From Paracyclopina nana (taxonomy: Eukaryota > Arthropoda > Copepoda > Cyclopoida > Cyclopettidae): 64,000 nt of DNA. Below the pieces are notes generated by a model. The model was not told the origin of the DNA and searched no databases. It was given only the letters and a program-made list of their open reading frames with translations. Where the stretch lies: assembly GCA_019096065.1 (NCBI GenBank), contig JAGUCH010000003.1:3162001-3226000 (forward strand). The letters run 5' to 3'. This document shows positions 11,688-22,727 of the stretch, piece after piece. The position numbers and the translations under genes were made by a program. Every line of letters begins with the position of its first letter. Positions within the stretch are counted from its first letter, which is position 1.

Positions 11688-11925
11688 TGTTATGTTTTTA
11701 TAACCTTCATCATGGCGCTAGTGTGTCGTGTTGTAGTAAAATGTAGTAGTATAGTAGTATAGTACGAGCCGCACTGCCTAACCACACTTTCACCTAAGCA
11801 GGATGTGCAATGCTATTCACCTTGACAGTACATTGTATATACAGTGCTTGGTTGAGAAATAAACTCAGTTGTGGCTTTGTACGAGAGAAGTCAGGTATCG
11901 CTATATAGACACCAAATTCACAACA
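11688..11925 (+). repeat. LTR (second, shared)
   Basis: This 238-bp LTR has the same termini and differs from the 18134 copy at about three sites (for example CTAGTGTGTCG and GCCGCACTGCC). It is the 3' LTR of the deleted copy and the 5' LTR of the long copy. Confidence 0.88.
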
Positions 11926-11993
11926 ACTGGTGGCAGCCACTTACCTACAGCCCTGGAGGGAATGAAGAGTGAGTGATGCTGTGTTCTATTTAA

Positions 11994-13147
11994 ATGGCTG
12001 ACAGTGAGGACGAATATTTTGAGGAAGAATATTACGAAGAGGCTTCATCAGAAGGCACAATTCAAGCTACTGCTCCACCACAAGACGATAACACAGAAAC
12101 CTCCGCATTTTCCCAACAATTTCTGTTCAATATGGCTCAGCGTAATATCAAGGCGATTGACGTACCCGAATTTAGTGGGGACCCGGCAGTTGACAAGCTG
12201 CAAGCACGAGCATGGGCTAGGAGGATCGACGATTTAAGAGCCCTTGCCAACGACAACATCCCAGCTGGACAGTCGCAACGGTGGACGGACGAATGACGGC
12301 CATGTACGCTGCCATGGCACTCAAAGCCAAAGCAGCACAATGGTATAACACCCTAAAGGAAGAGGGTTTTGCTCCTAAAAAGTGGAGTGGAGTATCTGGT
12401 CTGAAGAAGGAGTTCCTGGATCATTGGCACCATGAGGCCACTTTAGCCGAACAGTCTGCAATCGAGGACAGCCTGGTGCAGGAGGCATCAGAATCCGTGC
12501 GGGATTTCTATGACCGTGTAAAAACTGGAGTCATGACCCTAATGGAAACTTTCATCGTCCTTGGTGAGGGCGAGTACGCCACAAATGACGCTGCCGTAGA
12601 AATGTGCAAGAGGAGCGCATATGTGTTCGCATGCCGGCGAAAGTTCATTCAAGGTCTGTTACCTGCCATCAAGAAGCAGGTGATCGTGCATGACATCACG
12701 GACCTTAAGGAAATCTTCAAGGTTGCTAAGCGTGTAGAGGCCTCATTGTCAAGTGAAAAGAAAGCCACCGTACCAGTCCCTGAGGTCCATGCTGTTGAGC
12801 AAGCCGACAGTGCTCAGGAGAGCAATCCTCATGACCAGCCTCTGACACTAGGAGCACTTGTGAATCTCATCAATGGAAATGGAGCGCGAGGACAGGCGCG
12901 AGGACAAGTGCGAGGACAAGCCCGAGGACAAGTGCGGGGTCCTGCAAGTGGACAGTTCCGAGCCAACGTGGTCTGCTGGTATTGCACCAAGAAGAATCAT
13001 AGTGAGGCTGAATGCTTTTCCAGGCAAGCAGATGCTGCTAAGGGCGTGTACAACCCAAGGCCTGGCAGTAAGAGAGCAACAGAGCAAGAGGCAAAGAAGG
13101 TCAATGAAGTTCGTGCCTCCTACCATTCCAACCCTTTAAATTGGTAA
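11994..13147 (+). pseudogene. Gypsy gag with frameshift
   Basis: The reading frame starts at ATG 11994 with an acidic N-terminus. It runs into a stop at 12296, while the homologous gag continues in another frame from about 12281 to 13147. A frameshift at about 12285 therefore splits it. The second part contains a retrotransposon gag core (AAQWYNTL region) and, near its end, a CCHC zinc knuckle (CWYCTKKNHSEAEC), preceded by a Gly/Gln/Arg repeat (GQARGQVRG). Its role would be capsid assembly and RNA packaging. Confidence 0.82.
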
Positions 13148-15020
13148 CCGACCAGGGTGGGCTCCGCACCACTGGTCGTCGCAAGGTCGTTGAGCTTTTT
13201 CACGCAATCACAAGTTTCAGCCTGCTATCCTCGAATGAGAATACCAAACGACCTTTTGTATCAATCCACAGCCTTGGAGCCACCTTTGAAATGTTGTTTG
13301 ACACTGGCTCCAATATTTCCCTGTTATCGCGTATGGCATTCAGGAGAATTGCCCCCCAACTAAGACCTCAGAGAATTACAAATGCTCCGATGTTACGTGC
13401 AACATGTGCTTCCGGAAACCCTTTAAGGATCAATGGACTTTATGAAATAGACTGTATGATAGAAGGCCGACAGTTGAAGTGGCCATTTTATGTGTGCGAG
13501 GGACTCGCACTTGATGGGATCGTGGGTATTGACCTGATCCATGCTACCGGCTTGTTTTATGATCCCATATCGATGGAAATCCGCTCTGCGAATAAGATAC
13601 AACTTGAGGCGAGAACTCAGAAGAAGACGTACATACCGGCCAGAAGTGTTGCTACAATCTCTGTGCAGCTAAAGAACCAGGACAATGCGCCAATAGGCCA
13701 CTTTGAAGGATGTCTCCAAATAAGCGATGCCGCCCAGCTTTGCAAGGAAGATTGCCTCATCCGCTCTAATCAACAAGGAATCGCTAATATTAAGGTTACA
13801 AATGCAGGATTATTGCCTATCGAGTTAGACAAGGGTTCTTTTGTAGGGCAAATTTTCAGTGTTGATAAGATTGTCCCTGTTCATGATGTGTTCTTAAATG
13901 ATAAAAATGTTTTGGGGAGGCCTTCTAGACAGGTGGAGGACTATATTCTAAAGCATGCAAATCTTGATCATCTTCCTCCTAATTTACGTCAGAGTTACTT
14001 GAAGTGTTTACTTCGTAATTCTGACGTTATTTCCACTTCAGAATTCGACTTGGGTGATTGCACCCTGATGAAACACAAAATTGACCTACATGACCACCGA
14101 CCAGTTCATGCCAGACAATTCCAGATTCCCATGTCACATCTTGATGAAATCAACAAAAGCATTGAAGAATGGCTTAAGATGGGCATTGTGGAACCCTGCG
14201 ATTCTCCCTGGAACTCAAGTATTTTCTGTGTGCCGAAGAAACTGCCCGATGGGGGTACTGGTTGGAGACCAGTGGTGGATTATAGAGGCCTAAATGCAAA
14301 AACAGAGCCCTCTAGCTACAGACTCCCTCTTATTTCTGAATGTTTGGATGACATAGGATCATCAGGTACCCGTTTGTTTTCGCAGCTTGATCTTCGACAC
14401 GGATTTCACCAAATGCAATTGGCACCATCTTCAAGACCCTACACAGCTTTCACTATACCTGGAAAGGGCCAATACAGCTATATTCGGGCACCCTTTGGCT
14501 TAACAGGGATGCCACTTACCTTTCAACGAATGATGATGTGTGCTTTCCAAGGTCTGACGCCTTCCCGTGTATTGATATACCTGGATGATGTGCTTGTCAA
14601 GGGTAGTGGGCATGAAGACATGTTAGTAGGCCTTGAAGAATGTTTTGCGAGACTTCGGAAGGCCAACCTAAAGTTGAATTTACCCAAATGTAGTTTTGGA
14701 ACAGAATCTTGCACTTACTTGGGTTTCACGTTGACCCCTGAGGGCTACAAGCCAAATCGAAGGAAATTGGATGCTATATCGAATGTGGAGCCACCCTCTA
14801 ATGTCAAAGAAATCAGGCAATTTCTGGGTCTAACTAACTTTTTCAGAGCGTGTATTCCTCAATTCAGCAGACGTTCAAAGGAATTGTCTCGTCTCACTTG
14901 TAAGGACAGTGGATGGAAGGGCGGCCCTCTTCCTCCAAAAGCAATGAAATCTTTTGAGATTCTGAAGAAGATGCTATGTATGGAACCTGTGCTAGCCTAT
15001 CCCAAACCCGGCCTAAATTT
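13141..15020 (+). pseudogene. Gypsy pol, protease and reverse transcriptase part
   Basis: The frame overlaps the end of gag by a few bases and lies in the -1 frame, so translation by ribosomal frameshifting is possible. It includes the aspartic protease motif LFDTGSNISLLS (about residue 53) and an RT domain with the intact catalytic YLDDV (about residue 480). The connection region follows (LGLTNFFRACIPQFSRRSKE). The coding sequence is cut at 15020 by the foldback insertion at the start of the RNase H domain. Confidence 0.88.
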
Positions 15021-15858
15021 GGACTCCTACCCTTGGATCGACAACGGACCGTCCGTGGATAGACTACGACGAACCGGCCTTGGATCGACGAAACAGATCA
15101 TCCCTGGATAGACTACTACAACGGACAGTCCCCAGATCGACAAGACGAATCATCCTTGGATCGACTATTAGAACACTCAGTCCTTGGATAGACCAAGACT
15201 GACATGTATTTTGTTAGACAAGAAAAACGAACTGTACTTGGATCGACGAGACAAACCGTCTTTGGATCGACTATGAGAACATACAGTCCTTAGATCGACA
15301 GACAGATCGTCCTTGGATAGACAAAAGACGGGTAGTACTTAGATCGACGAGACGAATCAGACTTGGATCGACTGGGAAAACGGACAGTACTTGCATCGAC
15401 TGGTCGAATGTCCAGAAAATATGCTAGTTTCAGTTACTTTTGGCACTTTTGATATTTCATCATTTGGTAGTCTATCCAAGGACAGTCTGTTCTAACAGTC
15501 TATCCAAGGACAGCTCTTTCTAGTCTATCCAGGGACAGTTTGTCATTGCAGTCTAACATTGTACAGTACGTTCTAGCTGTCGATCCAAGTACGATCCGTT
15601 TTTCGATGCAGGGACAGTCTGTTCTGTCAGTCTATCCAAGCACAGTTCGTTCTAGTCGACCCAAGTCCTGCTAAGTCATAGTAGTCGATCCAAGGACTAT
15701 CCGTTTCGTTGATCCAAGGACTGTTTGTCTTCATAGTCGATCCAAGGATGATCCGTCTCGTCGATCCAGGGACTATGGGTTCTGTCTGTCTATCCAAGGA
15801 CGATATGTTGTAGTCTATCCAGGGACAGTATGTCCTAGTCGATCCAAGTACGGCCGCC
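15021..15858. mobile_element. 838-bp foldback element made of iterated TTGGATCGAC motifs, 9-bp TSD
   Basis: The left half carries many copies of CTTGGATCGAC, CTTGGATAGAC and TGGATAGACTAC. The right half carries them reversed (GTCGATCCAAG, GTCTATCCAAGG). The halves form two long imperfect inverted arms around a short spacer at about 15410-15465. Termini are GGACTCCTACCCTTGGATC and, reverse-complemented, GGCGGCCGTACTTGGATC. The 9 bp CCTAAATTT is found on both sides (15012-15020 and 15859-15867). Taking out the element and one duplication restores the reading phase of the RNase H domain. It has no coding capacity. Confidence 0.85.
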
Positions 15859-17991
15859 CCTAAATTTTCATCTCTATGTTGATGCCTCTCAAGGTGCTGT
15901 TGATGCCGATGATGGAAACCTTGGAGCAGTACTTATCCAATATCAAGATAATAGTCCACGAGTAATTGGTTATGCCTCAAGAGGTCTTCAGAAGCATGAA
16001 AAGAACTACACTCCGTATTTGTTAGAACTGCTAGCCTGCACATGGGCAATTGATCACTTTGCAGTTTATTTAACTGGTAACCCATTTACTTTATACACTG
16101 ACCATAAGCCATTAGAGAAGTTGAATAAGACACATTCCAGAACATTGAACCGCTTGCAGCAACAGATGTTAGAACACAATTTTACGATGCAGTATTGTCC
16201 AGGAGCAGAGAACCCTGCTGATTATTGTTCGAGGAATATTCCTAAACTTTTGCGAGGTGGTGAAACCCACAGTGTCGCTATTGAGGCCATGGAGGACATG
16301 GCAGCTATGAAGAAGCTACAATCCACAGATTTGGTAGTTGCGGCCTTACTTTCCTTTGTCAAACAAGGACTTGTACCCAGACAACCTGAGTTGAAGCGAA
16401 TTATTAGAAGATACGGCCCTATTTGTGAAGTCAAGAATGACTTGTTGTTTGTGAAGAGTGGGCCTTTGGACAAGTCAGTGTTGGCAGCACCGGCTGTTTG
16501 TCATGCTGACATTATAAGTGCTGCGCATGCCGCCGTTGGGCACAAGGGCATCTACAAAACCAGTGAAAGAATTCGCGAGCAGTATTTTTGGCCTAGTTTA
16601 CTGGCTGATGTTGAGGAATACATCAGTTCATGTTGGAAATGTGACAGAACCAAACCTAAGCAATCACAGCCAAATGTGGAATTGCTGCCCCACCAGCAAC
16701 CGAAGGGCCCCCTGGAGCGGGTCCATGCTGACCTCTTTGGACCTTTGAGGGATTCAGATGGAAAGAAGTATATTTTGGTTATCACTGATTCTTTTAGTAA
16801 GTATGCAGAGTTTGTTGCTCTGGAGAACAAACAACCTGACACTGTTGCTGGGGCCATTTTTAATCGATGGATTGCAAGATTTGGCTCGCCAGCTGTGCTC
16901 ATTACCGATGGAGGGGCAGAATTCACATCAAAGTTGAGTCAATCGCTTTATGATCTGCTCCAGATAGACAAGCGCAAAACCAGCCCTAGCCACCCTCAGT
17001 GCAATGCGGCTGCTGAAGTTATTAATAAGCACATTATAAGTTACTTGCAGAAGATGCTTGATACATCTTCTCCTTTGGAATGGGAACCCCTTCTCCCTGC
17101 GCTTCAACTCTCCTACAACTGTGGTGTGAGTAAGGCTACGAAAATGGGGAAGACTACATCAGTGAAATTGCTAGACGGATGAAGATTGCCCGTCAAGTTG
17201 CTATGGAAAGCAACATATCTTATCGTGACTCATACAAGCAGCTCTATGATGCCAAGATCAAGCCAGAAGACTTTAGAGAAGGGTTATTGGTTTGGTTGGA
17301 TCGCCCAGAACTTCTGAAAATCAATCCAAAAATTCGTTCAAGGTGGGAGGGACCTTATGTTATTGTGAGTCTCCAGGACACAAATGCTTTGATTCAACAT
17401 CTTTCCACTAGCAAATCCAGATATGTTCACTAAAACAGATTACGTGTTTGTAAATCTACTCCTTCTAAGCCACTGGCTCAAGCAACAAATGACTTACCAG
17501 AGACCCTGCCTGAAACTTCATCTTCCAGAAATCCTGCCCATCCAGACACAGGCTCAAAAGGAGGCTACATAACAATTGAAGATGATGACGTGATCATCAT
17601 GAATCCGCAAGACCCTCCACCAGCACCCATTCCTTTCAAATCAGAGGAAGCAGCTGCCAGCATTGCCTCTCCGATGACGACAACACCTCCGCCTATTAAG
17701 CAAGAACCAAACTCTCCACCTGCGGAGGAGGTACTTATTAATGACGATGTGCATGAACCCCATGCACCCACTGAAGATGATGAACCACCGGATTTACCTT
17801 CCAGAAGTAACCCTGGCTCTCCTAGGAAACTACTCAACCTTTTCCGTGACAGCTTCCGAGGGGGACGAGACCCCACAAGCTCATTGACACGAAATCAGGC
17901 TAGAGCTCAACGAGTTTTGATTGAAGACCAGCCTTTACCAGCCAGGGCGCCAGAATACAAGCCTGGCAGGGGCCGACCTAAGAAAAAATGA
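15859..17991 (+). pseudogene. Gypsy pol, RNase H and integrase part with AT-hook-like tail
   Basis: RNase H resumes with LYVDASQG and continues through TDHKPLEKL. The integrase has an HHCC zinc-binding region (VGHKG ... CWKC) and a catalytic D, D, E set in HADLFGP, LITDGGAEF and AAEVINKH. At about 17146 the frame shifts and a stretch expected in related integrases is absent, which points to a small deletion. The frame then runs from about 17147 with the GPYVIV chromatin-region motif, has an in-frame TAA at 17431-17433, and continues to 17991. The end is a Pro/acidic tail closing with GRGRPKKK, an AT-hook-like sequence. Copies of this tail occur in both internal regions. Confidence 0.85.
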
Positions 17992-18133
17992 TGTCTGCCT
18001 TAACATGACTTTGTTACATAAACTTATTTGACCTGACCTTACACTTTACACTTCTAACTTTTACGACTTGGTGGTGGTTTTGCTAATATCTTCATCTCCC
18101 TGTTAACAACAGCTTTCTTTAGCTTGGGAGGGA

Positions 18134-18371
18134 TGTTATGTTTTTATAACCTTCATCATGGCGCTAGCGCGTCGTGTTGTAGTAAAATGTAGTAGTATAG
18201 TAGTATAGTACGAGCCGCGCTGCCTAACCACACTTTCACCTAAGCAGGATGTGCAATGCTATTCACCTTGACAGTACATTGTATATACAGTGCTTGGTTG
18301 AGAAATAAACTCAGTTGTGGCTTTGTACGAGAGAAGTCAGGTATCGCTATATAGACACCAAATTCACAACA
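18134..18371 (+). repeat. LTR (third)
   Basis: This 238-bp 3' LTR is preceded by the polypurine tract GGGAGGGA and followed by the target duplication GCAG. It differs from the first LTR at about one site. Confidence 0.88.
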
Positions 18372-18375
18372 GCAG

Positions 18376-19072
18376 CTCTTACATCATCCAGCGTCTTTAG
18401 TGTAATCAGAAAGACTAGCATAGTCAGTGTTGTCACAGTGATCAGCTTATTTGGCTAAGGCCTGCTGGAGATATTGCAAATATACTAAAAATGCTTATAA
18501 AGAAGTACCCTTGGGGATCAGAATCGGGAAAAAAGTTGCAAATACAAATTGTAGCCCTGGCAAAATAAGAGTCACAATCAAAAAATTCAGCTCATTTTGT
18601 TAATTGGGAGCAGAGAAAAATGAAAGTCTGTCATTTGGTGGAAAATCAAGAAATGGCGCCAATAATGATCATGCACGATGAGGAGAGGAATGCACTTGCC
18701 AAATTTCAGGTTGCCTGCTGAAAGTATACACACAGGGCTCCCAAATAATTTACTAGTTCCAATGTGGACAGCTACTTTTCAATTATGACTGAGAGGGTTA
18801 ATCAGAAACAATTCATTTATTGATTATTCATCAAACTTGGCTGCAGAAATTTGTGGAATAAGCTATTTGCAAGGTTCTCTAATTATTACTGACCTATCAG
18901 GGATTTGTCACGGGGTCTAACTTTTGTTGAGGGTGATAGGGATTCATTTTTCTCTAACAATCACCAAAAATCCCAGGTTGAAATTCAAAGATGGACTCGA
19001 CCTACTATTTTGATCCATCTTAAAGTGACCCAAGTCAACACATGCTCACTTGGCGGGTCTGTGGCTTCTATG
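18376..19072. other. intergenic region with inverted copy of a dispersed repeat
   Basis: Positions 18440-18790 are the inverted counterpart of 9950-10270, with conserved islands such as TGGCAAAATAAGAG and TTTCAGGTTGCCTGCTG. There is no gene. Confidence 0.6.
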
Positions 19073-19365
19073 GACTCCTACCCTTGGATCTACAATGGAT
19101 CATCTGTGGATAGACTAAGACAAACTGGCCTTGTATTGACAAAACATATCATCCATGGATCAACTGCTGCTATGGACAGTCCCCAGATTGACGAGACAGA
19201 TCATCCTTGGATCGACTGTTGTAACACATAGTCCTTGGATAGACCAGGACTGACATGAATTTTGTTAGATAAGAAAAATGAACTGTACTTGGATCGACAA
19301 TACAAACCGTTCTTGGATCGACTATGAGAACATGTAGTCCTTAGATCGACCAACCTTGGATAGAA
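19073..19365 (+). mobile_element. solitary left arm of the TTGGATCGAC foldback family
   Basis: It begins GGACTCCTACCCTTGGATC, the same terminus as 15021. It carries copies of CCTTGGATCGAC, CTTGGATAGACC and AGTCCTTAGATCGAC, and then stops without the inverted right arm. Confidence 0.65.
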
Positions 19366-19369
19366 AAAA

Positions 19370-19745
19370 TAAAAAGTTGCTAGAATCGCAGCGCCATCTA
19401 GCCAGGAAACTTGAGCTAGTAAATTTGACATTGCTGCACTGCATTGGCGATCACAAATGGGCTATTTTTTGGCTTTTGGTGCCCTAATTCTTAAAACTTT
19501 ATTAATATGACATAATCTACAGATAAAATGGCACCCTTTCAAGCCATAAAACCATATGCAACTCACACAAATTTCCAAGCTGTTCATTGCTGAAACTAAT
19601 TTTTTCTAGCCTGGCTTCGCTGATGAGCCTATCAAATTGCCGCTCCTGATCTCGTGACAAGTTTCGCGCGCGGCAGTTTTTCCAAATATACTTGCCCAAA
19701 AAGCGCCATCTAGCGAAAAAAGTTTGTCCCTCCAATGGCTTATTA
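19370..19745 (-). repeat. dispersed repeat copy (inverted relative to 44836-45662)
   Basis: This copy matches 44836-45036 joined to 45482-45662 on the opposite strand. Shared segments include CGCTAGATGGCGCTTTTTGG, GATCAGGAGCGGCAATTTG and TAGATTATGTCATATTAATA. It is the uninterrupted copy and shows the site where the 45037 element inserted. A reading frame of about 70 codons is partly shared by both copies but is not convincing as a gene. Confidence 0.75.
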
Positions 19746-20507
19746 TGTGGTAGCCTTGGAAGAGAAATAAACTGAGAACTATTTGAAATCGAAACCTTAT
19801 CAGGGATTTTTGATTTTTGGTTGCCGGTAGAGAAAAATAATTAACAGTTATGATGGTACAAAATTAGTACAAACTTTTGCTCAAAACCGTAGGCCAGCCC
19901 CCCGCTGTCCATTTATGGACGCCTTTACCTAGTTATTTTTGGTCGGGATAGGCCATGCTTTTTTTCGTCCGGTTTGATTTTTCCGTCAAATAGAAGCTGC
20001 TGTAGCGGCGCTCCGAAAATATAGCAAAATTCGACTTTTTGGCCTCAAAAACCGGTTTTCAAAGGTAGCTGATGAACTCAACTGGAATCGAGTATTTGAA
20101 TGGCAGGGAGGCTCAAAACTACAAAAGCCTTGATTTTGGTGATCCATGCTGCTTGTTATGTTCGTCACAGGGCAATTGTTTAGTTATTTATTTCGAGCTG
20201 GGGGAACGTAAAGTAGGGTCATTAAATAGCTGCAAGGGCTGTAATTGTACGAGTGTTTTTCCATTTTAAAATCCGAGGTCAGCTATTTAATGACCCTACT
20301 TTACGTGCCCTAGCTCAAAATATACAATTTTATATTCTGTAATACGATTTTTAGTGTTTTAATGAAGTTACCGGCTGCCCCGTGCCCTAGAAAATACTGC
20401 TCTGTTGTTAGTTGCTATGTGAATGTCACTGGCTCTCATGAGTTAGCATCCCGTGGTTTGGGAGCATTAAAATAGACTTTTTAGATTCATTTTTGCAGAG
20501 GTGCTCC

Positions 20508-20580
20508 TATGGCACAATGGTTAGAGCGCTTGGCTCTTGATTCAGCAGTCTAGGGTTCAAACCCCAGTCATTCCTTAAAT
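20508..20580 (+). other. tRNA-like sequence 1a
   Basis: It has a Pol III A-box (TGGCACAATGGTTAGAGCG) and a B-box (GGGTTCAAACCCC) at tRNA spacing. The acceptor and anticodon stems pair poorly, so this is likely a tRNA-derived relic. A T-run follows at 20578-20588. Confidence 0.4.
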
Positions 20581-20645
20581 TTTTTTATTTCTTTATCTGG
20601 CTTAAGTTATGGTTAAAGTCCTGTACATAGCATCCGATCATCATG

Positions 20646-20720
20646 ATGTTTCCATAGCTGAGTGGTTAGTGTGTTGGTCTGCTCATCCGACCGTCAAAGG
20701 TTCGAATCTTGGATGATCCT
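20646..20720 (+). other. tRNA-like sequence 1b
   Basis: It has a good A-box (TAGCTGAGTGGTTAG) and B-box (GGTTCGAATCT), followed by a T-rich stretch (TCTCTTTTTCC). The acceptor stem does not close well and the anticodon cannot be set with confidence. Confidence 0.4.
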
Positions 20721-21657
20721 CTCTTTTTCCAACTTCTTTGGAATTTGGATTACTTCCATGGAATATGATGGGCATTAAATTACTTAAAATCCCTCAAATT
20801 TGATTCCAGGGCCATTAAGTATTTAATATCCCCCAAATTGCTTAGAAAGAACTGTGACATAAATGAGCTGAGTCGGATCGGTAAACTGAATTATAACACG
20901 AGGAAATCGTATTACAGTATATAAAATAGTTATGGCTGAGTAAAAAGAGAGGAATTGTCACATTTGAGTGTACCTCAGCTATTGTCTGCCCACAGAAAAA
21001 TTGGCCAATATATAGAGCTAAGGCAATAAAATTGGCTCATTAGTAAGGAATAGGAAAACTTAAGATGACTTTGGCTCTAATTTCTCCCATGGTTCACAAT
21101 TCTGGATTACATTTGTAAAAACAGAGTTAGTTCTGCAGCTGTCAACCACTTTTTGTCAATGTTCGCTAACAATATCTCTATATATATTTATATACTGTAA
21201 TACGATTTCCTCGTGTTATAATTCAGTTTACCGATCCGACTCAGCTCTTTTATATCACAGTTCTTTCTAAGCAATTTGGGGGATATTATAGTTATTTATT
21301 TCGAGCTGGGGCACGTAAAGTAGGGTCATAAAATAGCTGAGCGAGGATTTTAAAATGGGAAAACTCGAGTACAGCTTTACTAGCCCGAGCCTGCGAGGGC
21401 TGTAATTGTACGAGTGTTTTTCCATTTTAAAATCCGAGGTCAGCTATTTAATGACCCAATTTTACGTGCCCCAGCTCAAAATATACAATTTTATATACTG
21501 TAATACGATTTTCGAGTGTTTTAATGAAGTTACCGGGCTGCCCCGTGCCCTAGAAAATGCTGCTCGGTTTTTATGCTATGTAAAACTGGCTCTCATCAGC
21601 TAGCATCCAGTGGTTTGAGAGCAATAAAATAGACTTTTAAATTGCATTTCATGTGAA

Positions 21658-21733
21658 TTGCACCTATGGCATAGTGGTTAGAGGGCTTGGCTCTTGATTC
21701 CGCAGTCTAGGGTTCAAACCCCAGTCATTCCTC
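21658..21733 (+). other. tRNA-like sequence 2a
   Basis: This is the second copy of the first tRNA-like sequence (TGGCATAGTGGTTAGAGGGC ... GGGTTCAAACCCC). It has diverged at several stem positions. Confidence 0.38.
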
Positions 21734-21801
21734 AATTTTTTTGGTTTCTTTATCTGACGTAAATTATGTTTTAGTCCTATACATAGCATGCATTTTTCAT
21801 G

Positions 21802-21874
21802 GTGTCACCATAGCTCAGTGGCAAGAGTATTGGAATGCTGATCCAACTGGCTGAGGTTCAAATCTTGGATGATT
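21802..21874 (+). other. tRNA-like sequence 2b
   Basis: This is the second copy of the other tRNA-like sequence (TAGCTCAGTGGCAAGAG ... GAGGTTCAAATCTTGG). Substitutions relative to 1b change both the A-box and anticodon regions. Confidence 0.38.
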
Positions 21875-22677
21875 CTCTCTTTTTTCTAACTTCTTTGGAA
21901 TGTTGATTAGTTTCATGGAATATGAGGGGCATTAAACTACTTAAAATCCCTCAAATTTGATTCCAGGGACGTTAAGTATTTAATATCCCCCAAATTGCTT
22001 AGAAAGAACTGTGATATAAAAGAGCTGAGTCGGATCGGTAAACTGAATTATAACACGAGGAAATCGTATTACAGTATATAAAATACTTAACGGCCCTGGA
22101 ATCAAATTTGCTCTCAAACCACTGGATGCTAGCTGATGAGAGCCAGTGATACATAGCATAAAAACCGAGCAGCATTTTCTAGGGCACGGGGCAGCTCGGT
22201 AACTTCATTAAAACACTCGAAAATCGTATTACAGTATATAAAATTGTATATTTTGAGCTGGGGCACGTAAAATTGGGTCATTAAATAGCTGACCTCGGAT
22301 TTTAAAATGGAAAAACACTCATACAATTACAGCCCTCGCAGGCTCGGGCTAGTAAAGCTGTACTCGAGTTTTCCCATTTTAAAATCCTCGCTCAGCTATT
22401 TAATGACCCTACTTTACGTGCCCCAGCTCGAAATAAATAACTATTAAACAATTTATAAAACAAGCTAATAAAGTAGCTCAGCAAATTATAACATACTTTA
22501 TATGATGGAAAGCAATTTTCGCATGTATAATTCAGTTTACCTTTACTCCTAATCCTGGTGTACAGGGTTCGATCCCCATACATGGCATTTTTTCTCCTTT
22601 TTTCTGCAATCGGATTTACTTCTTGGACAATATCATGGTAACAGAGGAGCAACACACCTTATAAAATACTTTATAAT

Positions 22678-22727
22678 TGTAGCAGGATCCCGAGCCTGCG
22701 TACCTGCGCTCTCGCCTCCCTCTCGGG
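22678..22727 (+). repeat. 5' LTR terminus, shared 50 bp
   Basis: This is identical to 32340-32389. The 5' LTR probably extends to about 23120-23150, because a poly(A) signal (AATAAA) occurs at 23113, but its inner end cannot be confirmed since the other LTR diverges. Confidence 0.7.

Larger units (their letters stand above)
11040..18371 (+). mobile_element. tandem Gypsy LTR retrotransposon with three LTRs
   Basis: Three 238-bp LTRs (TGTTATG...CACAACA) lie at 11040-11277, 11688-11925 and 18134-18371. The outer pair is flanked by the same 4 bp, GCAG (11036-11039 and 18372-18375), a Gypsy-size target duplication. The left internal region (11278-11687) is a deleted remnant. The right one (11926-18133) is near full length with gag, protease, RT, RNase H and integrase. 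The polypurine tract GGGAGGGA precedes each downstream LTR. The LTRs differ by only a few substitutions, so the element is young although its genes are broken. Confidence 0.88.
20181..22443. repeat. duplicated and palindromic block with tRNA-like sequences
   Basis: A segment starting TAGTTATTTATTTCGAGCTG occurs at 20181-20935 and again at 21289-22085 in the same orientation, and partly at 22122-22443 in inverted orientation. The first two copies each carry two tRNA-like sequences in the same order. The interval 20824-20923 and 21189-21288 form 100-bp near-perfect inverted repeats (TAATATCCCCCAAATTGCTT and its complement) around about 265 bp, so a foldback-type element lies between the two copies. 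Short frames of about 65 codons seen in both orientations are repeat artefacts. Confidence 0.7.

Noticed and set aside
20508..20720. pair of functional tRNA genes
   Set aside because: Acceptor stems do not close, and the anticodon loops cannot be fixed. They are repeated with the block, so they are kept only as tRNA-like sequences.
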